From NCBI RefSeq assembly GCF_003287935.1, contig NZ_CP030287.1:2446267-2510266 (forward strand): a DNA stretch of 64,000 bases, given 5' to 3'. This document shows, piece after piece, positions 57,441-64,000 of the stretch (its first letter is position 1; each line of letters opens with the position of its first letter). The notes below the pieces were generated by a model. It had not been told where the DNA came from. It did not search any database and was given only the letters and a program-made list of their open reading frames with translations. The translations under genes were made by a program, and so were the position numbers. The stretch comes from Streptomyces sp. ICC1. Lineage in GTDB: Bacteria; Actinomycetota; Actinomycetes; Streptomycetales; Streptomycetaceae.

Positions 57441-58286
57441 GTGAACTTGCTGCTTGCCGAGGTGGCCCAGGCCACCCAGCGGCTGGCCGCCGCCGGCGTG
57501 CCCTCACCGCGCTTCGACGCGGAGGAGCTCGCGGCCTACGTGCACGGCGTCAAGCGGGGGGAACTGCACCACGTCAAGGACGCGGACTTCGACGCCCGCT
57601 ACTGGGAGGCCGTCGCCCGCCGCGAGGCGCGCGAGCCGCTCCAGCACATCACCGGCCGCGCCTTCTTCCGCTATCTGGAGCTCCAGGTCGGGCCCGGGGT
57701 CTTCGTGCCCCGGCCCGAGACCGAGTCGGTCGTGGACTGGGCCATACAGGCCGTCCGGGCGATGGACGTCGTCGAACCGCTGATCGTGGACCTGTGCACC
57801 GGGTCGGGCGCCATCGCGCTCGCCATGGCGCAGGAGGTCCCGCGCTCGCGCGTGCACGCCGTCGAGCTGTCCGAGGACGCCCTGCGGTGGACCCGCAAGA
57901 ACGCCGAGGGCTCCCGGGTCAACGTCCACCAGGGCAACGCGCTCAGCGCCCTGCCCGAGCTGGACGGGCAGGTCGACCTGGTCATCTCCAACCCGCCGTA
58001 CATCCCGCTCACCGAGTGGGAGTACGTCGCCCCCGAGGCCCGGGACCACGACCCCGAGATGGCGCTGTTCTCCGGCGAGGACGGCCTCGACACCATCCGC
58101 GGGATCGAGCGCACGGCCCACCGCCTGCTGCGGCCCGGCGGCATCGTCGTCATCGAGCACGCCGACACCCAGGGCGGCCAGGTCCCGTGGATCTTCGCCG
58201 AGGAGCGGGGCTGGGCCGACGCCGCCGACCACCCCGACCTCAACAACCGCCCGCGCTTCGCGACCGCCCGCAAGGCCATGCCGTGA
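57441..58286 (+). CDS. prmC: Protein-(glutamine-N5) methyltransferase, release factor-specific
   Basis: This 281-residue SAM-dependent methyltransferase modifies the GGQ glutamine of release factors. It has a short N-terminal helical domain (LLAEVAQATQRLAAAGVPSPRFDAEELAAY). The SAM site is VDLCTGSGAIALAMAQE (~116-132). The catalytic NPPY is in DLVISNPPYIPLTEWEY (~177-193). The GTG follows GGAGGACCA; the upstream in-frame extension is not used. The neighbour prfA is its substrate. Confidence 0.94.
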   Translation: MNLLLAEVAQATQRLAAAGVPSPRFDAEELAAYVHGVKRGELHHVKDADFDARYWEAVARREAREPLQHITGRAFFRYLELQVGPGVFVPRPETESVVDWAIQAVRAMDVVEPLIVDLCTGSGAIALAMAQEVPRSRVHAVELSEDALRWTRKNAEGSRVNVHQGNALSALPELDGQVDLVISNPPYIPLTEWEYVAPEARDHDPEMALFSGEDGLDTIRGIERTAHRLLRPGGIVVIEHADTQGGQVPWIFAEERGWADAADHPDLNNRPRFATARKAMP

Positions 58287-58359
58287 CCGGCGCTGCTTTG
58301 ACCGGCGCAGCCCGCGCGAGGATTCCCGCCACCCCCCTGCTGCACGAGGAGGCCCGCTG

Positions 58360-59007
58360 ATGGCCCGGCGATACGACTGCAACGACGCGACGGACCGCAA
58401 GACGGGCCTGCGCGAAGCCGCGTCCGCCGTGCGCCGCGGCGAGCTCGTCGTGCTGCCCACCGACACCCTGTACGGGATCGGCGCGGACGCCTTCAGCGCG
58501 GAGGCCGTCGGCGACCTGCTCGCCGCCAAGGGGCGCGGCCGCAACATGCCCACCCCCGTGCTCATCGGCTCCCCGAACACCCTGCACGGCCTGGTCACGG
58601 ACTTCTCCGAGCAGGCGTGGGAGCTCGTCGACGCCTTCTGGCCGGGTGCGCTGACGCTCGTCGCCAAGCACCAGCCCTCGCTGGCGTGGGACCTGGGGGA
58701 GACCGGCGGGACCGTGGCCGTACGCATGCCCCTGCACCCCGTCGCGATCGAGCTGCTGACCGAGGTCGGCCCGATGGCGGTGTCCTCGGCGAACCTGACC
58801 GGGCACCCGGCGCCGGAGGACTGCGACGCCGCGCGCGAGATGCTGGGCGACTCCGTGTCCGTGTACCTGGACGGCGGGCCGACCCCGGGCATCCAGCCGT
58901 CGTCGATCGTCGACGTCACCGGGAAGGTTCCCGTCCTGCTGCGCGAGGGCGCGCTGACCGCCGAGCAGCTGCGGGAGGTCGTACCCGACCTCGAGGTGGC
59001 CCCGTGA
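58360..59007 (+). CDS. L-threonylcarbamoyladenylate synthase (TsaC/Sua5 type)
   Basis: This 215-residue enzyme makes threonylcarbamoyl-AMP for the t6A37 tRNA modification. The family motif is the N-terminal ELVVLPTDTLYGIGADAF (~29-46). Next come KGRGRNMPTPVLI, the WPGALTLVAKH segment and the nucleotide-binding end (AVRMPLHPVAIELL ... MAVSSANLTGHPAPED). Length matches the short TsaC form rather than the longer Sua5. It overlaps the phosphatase-like gene by four bases (GTGA). Confidence 0.93.
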   Translation: MARRYDCNDATDRKTGLREAASAVRRGELVVLPTDTLYGIGADAFSAEAVGDLLAAKGRGRNMPTPVLIGSPNTLHGLVTDFSEQAWELVDAFWPGALTLVAKHQPSLAWDLGETGGTVAVRMPLHPVAIELLTEVGPMAVSSANLTGHPAPEDCDAAREMLGDSVSVYLDGGPTPGIQPSSIVDVTGKVPVLLREGALTAEQLREVVPDLEVAP

Positions 59008-59639
59008 GCCCTGAGGGGCGTGGCATAGCCGGGGGAACCGACACCTTCCGCATACTCCACGTCAGCACCGGCAACGTGTGCCGCTCGCCCATCACCGAGC
59101 GGTTGACGCGGCATGCGCTGTCGCACCGGCTCGGCGCGCCCGTCACGGGTGACCTGATCGTGGAGAGCGCGGGCACCTGGGGCCACGAGGGCGCGCCCAT
59201 GGAGGCCAACGCGGCCGCCGTGCTGGCGGACTTCGGGGCGGACGCGTCGGGGTTCACCGGGCGGGAGCTGCTGGACGAGCACGTCATCCGGGCGGACCTG
59301 GTGCTGACCGCCACGCGCGACCACCGTGCGCAGGTCATCTCGATGGGGCACTCGGCGGGACTGCGGACCTTCACGCTGAAGGAGTTCACCCGGCTGGTCC
59401 GGGCGATAGACCCGGCGACGCTGCCGCCGCTGGACGAGGGCATGGTGGAGCGGGCGCGGGCGCTGGTACGGGCCGCCGCCGCGCTGCGCGGGTGGCTGCT
59501 GGCGCCGTCCCCGGACGCGGACGAGGTGTACGACCCGTACGGGGCGCCGATCACCTTCTTCCGCTCGATCGGCGACGAGATCAACCAGGCGCTGGACCCG
59601 GTGGTCACGGCCCTGACGGGCGTCACCGCCTCCCGCTGA
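59004..59639 (+). CDS. Low-molecular-weight phosphatase-like protein with Ser at the nucleophile position
   Basis: This 211-residue LMW-PTP-fold protein shows ILHVSTGNVCRSPITER at residues 17-33. Canonical LMW phosphatases read V-C-x-G-N-x-C-R-S-P, where the first Cys is the nucleophile. Here Ser21 holds that place, while Cys26, Arg27 and the general-acid DP motif (VYDPYG) remain. It may therefore be inactive, use another nucleophile, or act as a phospho-binder. It starts at GTG overlapping the TsaC stop, so it is translationally coupled. Its genomic place before glyA and a WecA-type transferase is shared with other streptomycetes as far as I recall. Confidence 0.85.
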   Translation: MSPEGRGIAGGTDTFRILHVSTGNVCRSPITERLTRHALSHRLGAPVTGDLIVESAGTWGHEGAPMEANAAAVLADFGADASGFTGRELLDEHVIRADLVLTATRDHRAQVISMGHSAGLRTFTLKEFTRLVRAIDPATLPPLDEGMVERARALVRAAAALRGWLLAPSPDADEVYDPYGAPITFFRSIGDEINQALDPVVTALTGVTASR

Positions 59640-59811
59640 GCCGCGCCGCCGCTGCCGGGGCCGCCGCCCCCGAACCCCCGCTCCCCGAACGCCGCGGTGG
59701 CCGGATCCGGCCGCTGCCGCCCGCGGAGCTCCGGCGGACTTCGCGCCGCGATGCGCGATGCGCGGGCTCGGCCTACAGTGGCTGGTACCCGGTACCCCCT
59801 GGAGTCGTGCC

Positions 59812-61047
59812 ATGAGCGTCATCACCGAGCCCACGGACCTGCTGCGGCAGCAGGACCCGCAGATGGCGGACGTGCTCGCCGGAGAGGCGCAGCGCCAGGC
59901 GGGGTCCCTGCAGCTGATCGCCGCCGAGAACTTCACCTCGACCGCCGTGCTCACCGCGCTCGGGTCGGCGCTCGCCAACAAGTACGCCGAGGGCTATCCC
60001 GGCGCCCGCCACCACGGCGGCTGCGAGTACGCGGACCTCGCCGAGCGGATCGCCGTCGAGCGGGCCAGCGCCCTCTTCGGGGCCGAGCACGCCAACGTGC
60101 AGCCGCACTCCGGATCGGCCGCCGTGCTGGCGGCCTACGCCGCCCTGCTGCGGCCCGGGGACACCGTGCTGGCCATGGGGCTGCCCTCCGGGGGACACCT
60201 CACCCACGGGTCGCCCGCGAACTTCTCCGGGCGCTGGTTCGACTTCGTCGGCTACGGCGTCGACGCCGGGACCGGGCTCATCGACTACCTCCAGGTGCAG
60301 GAGCTCGCGCACACGCACCGGCCCAAGGCCATCGTGTGCGGGTCCATCTCCTACCCGAGGCATCCCGAGTACTCCGTCTTCCGGGAGATCGCCGACGAGG
60401 TCGGCGCCTTCCTCATCGCCGACGCAGCCCACCCCATCGGTCTCGTGGCCGGCGGGGCCGCGCCCAGCCCCGTGCCCTACGCCGACGTCGTCTGCGCCAC
60501 CACGCACAAGGTGCTCCGGGGCCCGCGCGGCGGGATGATCCTGTGCGGGGCCGAGTTCGCGGAGCGGATCGACCGGGCGGTGTTCCCCTTCACCCAGGGC
60601 GGTGCCCAGATGCACACCATCGCCGCCAAGGCGGTGGCCTTCGGCGAGGCGGCGGGTCCGGCCTTCACCTCGTACGCGCACCGGGTGGTCGCCAACGCCC
60701 GGACCCTGGCCGACGCGCTCGCCGCCCGCGGCTTCGCGATCACGACCGGCGGGACGGACACGCACCTGATCACCGCGGACCCCGCGCCGCTGGGCCTCGA
60801 CGGCCCCACCGCCCGGGGCCGGCTCGCCGCCTCCGGGATCGTGCTGGACACCTGCGCCCTTCCGTACGGGGACCAGCGCGGGATCCGCCTCGGCACCGCG
60901 GCAGTGACCACGCAGGGCATGGGCGGGCCGCAGATGGTCCGGATCGCGGAGCTGTTCACGGCCGCGCTGGCCGGCGGGGAGCCCGCGAAGATCCGCAGGG
61001 AAGTCAACGAGCTGGTGATCGGTTTTCCACCGTATGGGGTTCAATAG
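59812..61047 (+). CDS. glyA: Serine hydroxymethyltransferase
   Basis: This 411-residue PLP enzyme interconverts serine and glycine with tetrahydrofolate. Motifs include LIAAENFTSTAVL (~33-45), NVQPHSGSAAVLAAYAALL, YPRHPEYSVFREIAD and the PLP-binding Lys in VVCATTHKVLRGPRGGM (~226-242). The conserved PFTQGGAQMHTIAAKAVAFGEA follows. The ATG at 59812 has GGAG upstream. It may be a second SHMT copy of the strain, since Streptomyces often have two; nothing here settles that. Confidence 0.93.
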   Translation: MSVITEPTDLLRQQDPQMADVLAGEAQRQAGSLQLIAAENFTSTAVLTALGSALANKYAEGYPGARHHGGCEYADLAERIAVERASALFGAEHANVQPHSGSAAVLAAYAALLRPGDTVLAMGLPSGGHLTHGSPANFSGRWFDFVGYGVDAGTGLIDYLQVQELAHTHRPKAIVCGSISYPRHPEYSVFREIADEVGAFLIADAAHPIGLVAGGAAPSPVPYADVVCATTHKVLRGPRGGMILCGAEFAERIDRAVFPFTQGGAQMHTIAAKAVAFGEAAGPAFTSYAHRVVANARTLADALAARGFAITTGGTDTHLITADPAPLGLDGPTARGRLAASGIVLDTCALPYGDQRGIRLGTAAVTTQGMGGPQMVRIAELFTAALAGGEPAKIRREVNELVIGFPPYGVQ

Positions 61048-61160
61048 GGACAAGGAGGATGTACCGCAACCGGGATAGCGCCCCCGTGCGTCCCCGACAG
61101 CGAGTACATCGCAGCTAGTGTGTGGGGCTGAGATGGCCGGCGATACATCTGGGGCAGCCC

Positions 61161-62483
61161 GTGCGTGAATATCTGCTGACGCTTTGCGTCACGGTCGCGG
61201 TGACCTACCTGCTCACCGGGCCCGTGCGGAAGTTCGCGATCGCGGTCGGTGCGATGCCCGAGATCCGCGCCCGCGACGTGCACCGCGAGCCCACTCCGCG
61301 GCTCGGCGGCATCGCCATGTTCGGCGGACTGTGCGCGGGGCTGCTGGTCGCCGACCACCTGCAGAACCTCAACGGCGTCTTCGAGCTGTCGAACGAGCCG
61401 CGCGCCCTGCTCTCCGGGGCGGCCCTGATCTGGCTGGTCGGCGTGCTCGACGACAAGTTCGAGCTCGACGCCCTGATCAAGCTCGGCGCGCAGATGATCT
61501 CCGCCGGCGTGATGTGCATGCAGGGTCTGACCATCCTGTGGATCCCGGTCCCGGGGGTCGGATCGGTCTCGCTCACCCCCTGGCAGGGCAACCTGCTCAC
61601 CGTGGCCCTCGTCGTGATCACCATCAACGCGGTGAACTTCGTGGACGGCCTCGACGGCCTGGCCGCCGGCATGGTCTGCATCGCGACCTGTGCCTTCTTC
61701 CTCTACGCGTACCGGATCTGGTTCGGCTACGGGATCGAGGCGGCCGCGCCCGCGACGCTCTTCGCCGCCATCCTGATGGGCATGTGCCTGGGCTTCCTGC
61801 CGCACAACATGCACCCCGCCCGGATCTTCATGGGCGACTCCGGCTCGATGCTCATCGGCCTGGTGCTGGCCGCCGCCGCCATCTCCATCACCGGGCAGGT
61901 GGACCCGGACGCGATGGCGCTGTTCGCGGGCGGCGAGCGCAACGCGACCCACGCGATGCTGCCGGTCTTCATCCCGCTGATCCTGCCCCTGACGATCATC
62001 GCGATCCCGATGGCGGACCTGGTCCTGGCCGTCGTACGGCGCACCTGGAAGGGGCAGTCGCCGTTCGCGGCGGACCGCGGGCACCTGCACCACCGGCTGC
62101 TGGAGCTCGGGCATTCGCACAGCCGCGCGGTGCTCATCATGTACTTCTGGTCAGGACTGATCGCCTTCGGCGCCGTGGCGTACTCGGTGCACTCCACCTC
62201 GATGTGGATCGTCCTCGCGATCGCCGGGCTGAGCGCCGTGGGCCTGCTCCTGCTCCTGCTGCCGCGCTTCACCCCGCGGACCCCGCGGTGGGCGGAGCGG
62301 CTGGTCCCGCCGCGCTACCGGCACGCGGAACGGGCGGCCGAGGCGGCCCTGCTGGACGCCTCCGCGGTGGAGCCGGAGCCGGTGAGGCCGATCGCGGCGG
62401 GTGTGGCGGGCGTCAACGGGGCGACCGCGGTAGGCCCCCGTTCGCGCTTCCCCGACCGGCGCAAGGCCGAGTCCTCCCGCTGA
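61161..62483 (+). CDS. MraY/WecA-family undecaprenyl-phosphate sugar-1-phosphate transferase
   Basis: This 440-residue polytopic enzyme has about 11 helices. Asp-rich and His motifs of the family are visible: EPTPRLGGIAMFGGL (~46-60), GVLDDKFELDALIKLG, NAVNFVDGLDGLAAGM (~155-170), RIFMGDSGSMLIGLVL and DRGHLHHRLLELGHSHSRAVL. It transfers a sugar-1-phosphate, probably GlcNAc-1-P, to the lipid carrier for cell-wall glycopolymers. The GTG is preferred over ORF-extending starts. The C-terminal ~60 residues are a variable cytoplasmic tail. Confidence 0.9.
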   Translation: MREYLLTLCVTVAVTYLLTGPVRKFAIAVGAMPEIRARDVHREPTPRLGGIAMFGGLCAGLLVADHLQNLNGVFELSNEPRALLSGAALIWLVGVLDDKFELDALIKLGAQMISAGVMCMQGLTILWIPVPGVGSVSLTPWQGNLLTVALVVITINAVNFVDGLDGLAAGMVCIATCAFFLYAYRIWFGYGIEAAAPATLFAAILMGMCLGFLPHNMHPARIFMGDSGSMLIGLVLAAAAISITGQVDPDAMALFAGGERNATHAMLPVFIPLILPLTIIAIPMADLVLAVVRRTWKGQSPFAADRGHLHHRLLELGHSHSRAVLIMYFWSGLIAFGAVAYSVHSTSMWIVLAIAGLSAVGLLLLLLPRFTPRTPRWAERLVPPRYRHAERAAEAALLDASAVEPEPVRPIAAGVAGVNGATAVGPRSRFPDRRKAESSR

Positions 62484-62757
62484 CACGATGAGCGCATGTC
62501 GGACATGAACTCCCTTTACCAGGCAACCCGCCTCGCTGTCGCGCACACACGGGCGGGTTAGCCCTCATGTGTGACAGTCGGCACACTCCATGAGTAAAGC
62601 TCTCATCAAATACTTTGTGATACCGTTCACTAAACCCGGCGACAGAGCCGAAGGACCGTAGTGCGACGGTCCATTGGCCCGAGGTCCTCACTCGGACCGG
62701 GCTTACGCTCGTCCCGTACGAGTCCCGTGCCCCCACCACCACGCGGAGCAAACCGCC

Positions 62758-63195
62758 ATGCGGTCAGATGACGTCCGATCCCTCCTGCAAACCGCCGTAC
62801 CCACGGCTGTCGCCGGCGCTCTCGCCGCCGTCATCAGTGGGCTGGTGGCCGGTGGCAAGGGGGCCGTGGGCGCCGTCGTCGCGACGGTGGTGGTGATGCT
62901 GTTCATGGGCATCGGGTTCCTCGTGCTGCAGCGCACGGCGAAATCACTGCCGCACCTGTTCCAGGCCATGGGGCTCATGCTCTACACGGCCCAGATCCTG
63001 GCGCTCTTCGTCTTTCTCGCCGTGTTCAAGAACACCACCCTGTTCCACCCCAAGGCCTTCGCGATCACGCTCGTCGCCACCACCCTCGTGTGGATCGGCG
63101 CACAGGCGCGTGCTCATATGAAGGCCAAGATCCTTTACGTCGAACCGGACTCGATGAAGGGCGACAAGCCCGAGAATTCGGGGCCCAAGTCGTGA
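62758..63195 (+). CDS. atpI: ATP synthase protein I-like membrane protein
   Basis: This 145-residue protein with four predicted helices (~10-30, ~38-58, ~70-95, ~100-118) sits directly before atpB, the standard place of AtpI, which helps assemble or supply Mg2+ to the F0 ring. The sequence (RSLLQTAVPTAVAGALAAVI, LFQAMGLMLYTAQILALFVFLAVFKN) is typical of the actinobacterial form. The ATG is chosen after CGGAGCAAACC. Family proteins are weakly conserved, so the call rests on both layout and context. Confidence 0.85.
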   Translation: MRSDDVRSLLQTAVPTAVAGALAAVISGLVAGGKGAVGAVVATVVVMLFMGIGFLVLQRTAKSLPHLFQAMGLMLYTAQILALFVFLAVFKNTTLFHPKAFAITLVATTLVWIGAQARAHMKAKILYVEPDSMKGDKPENSGPKS

Positions 63196-63421
63196 GGGGT
63201 AGGGCCGGAATAAGTGTGCGTTCGAGATGCTGCTATCGTCCGGTTCCAACTGCGGCACTGCGGGCGCGGGCATCTGAGCTGACGCCTGTTCCATCGCGAG
63301 GCTCGATGCCTGACTGCCGCCCCACCATCCGTTACACCAGTCCAGTGCCGAACCGCGGCTGCTCGCCGCGCCGACACAACGAGGTTGCCGTACCTATGCG
63401 CCACGCTGAAGGAGCCCTGCG

Positions 63422-64000
63422 GTGAGTGCTGCTGACATGACGCTCGCCTTCGATATCAACTGTCATTTCGAAGACGGCACTGGCTGCGGCTTCCCGGGCC
63501 CGACCCTGTACTCGTTCCTGTTCGAGCCGATCTTCGGTGACGCCGACACCAACCTGTACTTCAACAAGACGATGCTGCTCGCCCTGCTGGGCTCGGTCAT
63601 CATCGTCGGCTTCTTCTGGGCCGCGTTCCGGAAGCCGAAGGTCGTCCCGGGCAAGTTGCAGATGGTCGCCGAGGCGGGCTACGACTTCGTACGCCGCGGC
63701 ATCGTCTACGAGACGCTCGGCAAGAAGGAAGGCGAGAAGTACGTCCCCTTCATGGTCGCGACGTTCTTCTTCGTCTGGATCATGAACCTGTGGTCGATCG
63801 TGCCGCTCGCCCAGTTCCCGATCACCGCGGTCATCGCGTACCCGGCCGGCCTCGCCCTCGTCATCTACGTCATGTGGATGTCGGTGACCTTCAAGCGCCA
63901 CGGCTTCGTCGGCGGCTTCAAGAACATCACCGGCTACGACAAGTCCCTCGGCGCGGTGCTGCCGCTGGTCATGGTGATCGAGTTCTTCTCGAACGTCCTG
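63422..64000 (+). CDS. atpB: ATP synthase subunit a (partial, runs off the window)
   Basis: The first 193 residues of the F0 a subunit, which forms the proton channel, are present. The start SAADMTLAFDINCHFEDGTGCGFPGP is the streptomycete form. Helices include MLLALLGSVIIVGFFWAAF and VPFMVATFFFVWIMNLWSIVPLAQ. The key arginine helix lies beyond the window end. The GTG follows GAAGGAGCC; an ATG five codons later is possible. It is the first structural gene of the ATP synthase operon. Confidence 0.94.
   Translation, partial: MSAADMTLAFDINCHFEDGTGCGFPGPTLYSFLFEPIFGDADTNLYFNKTMLLALLGSVIIVGFFWAAFRKPKVVPGKLQMVAEAGYDFVRRGIVYETLGKKEGEKYVPFMVATFFFVWIMNLWSIVPLAQFPITAVIAYPAGLALVIYVMWMSVTFKRHGFVGGFKNITGYDKSLGAVLPLVMVIEFFSNVL

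Overview
This window is high-GC, Streptomyces-type chromosomal DNA. Codons mostly end in G or C, GTG and TTG starts are common, and genes often overlap as GTGA or ATGA. The marker genes fit: SepH, NrtL, DUF11 surface proteins, an actinobacterial sulfate-assimilation operon with its short peptide leader, the lysA-hom-thrC-thrB-rho-rpmE-prfA-prmC run, and the start of the ATP synthase operon. All product calls come from reading the sequence; no database search was run.

1-9 kb: a GAF-domain regulator and a GNAT acetyltransferase precede the assimilatory sulfate operon (27-residue leader peptide, sulfite reductase, small zinc-ribbon protein, CysH, CysC, CysD, CysN). The operon runs into a sulfonate-transporter gene of which only the first ~87 codons remain. 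That stub is fused tail-to-tail to an opposing membrane-protein gene, which looks like a deletion scar. 9-26.6 kb: sepH, a rhodanese, a VOC protein, an unusual Ser/Thr kinase-MFS transporter fusion, three tandem secreted DUF11 proteins, a lipoprotein, a small membrane protein, a CASTOR/POLLUX-like channel and a Tat-exported amine oxidase.

26.6-44.7 kb is a mobile region. Two diverged copies of the 3' part of the thymidine kinase gene lie in the same orientation about 9.5 kb apart. Both are cut at the Walker A codons and joined to the same non-tdk sequence. The second junction is followed directly by a large serine recombinase. Between the copies lies an immunity-like island: a GT-B-like protein, an NB-ARC/TPR receptor, a small effector, a giant STAND-type ATPase and a degenerate Vsr endonuclease. 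The receptor, effector and ATPase share a short VQAG/FQG motif resembling bacterial amyloid-signalling (RHIM-like) sequences. I infer an NLR-to-amyloid-effector system on a cis-mobilizable island. Beyond the recombinase are a broken XRE regulator, replication proteins, about 25 copies of a GGGGACCGTCCCC-like palindrome with a perfect 18-bp hairpin, and mobC plus relaxase genes. The relaxase reading frame runs into a chromosomal response-regulator gene.

44.7-64 kb is conserved core: response regulator, nrtL, lysA, hom, thrC, thrB, rho, an LCP ligase followed by a MITE, rpmE, prfA, prmC, a TsaC/Sua5 protein, a phosphatase-like protein lacking its nucleophilic cysteine, glyA, a WecA/MraY-type transferase, atpI and a partial atpB. 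From memory of S. coelicolor gene order, the two flanks run in opposite directions, so the mobile region may mark an inversion endpoint.
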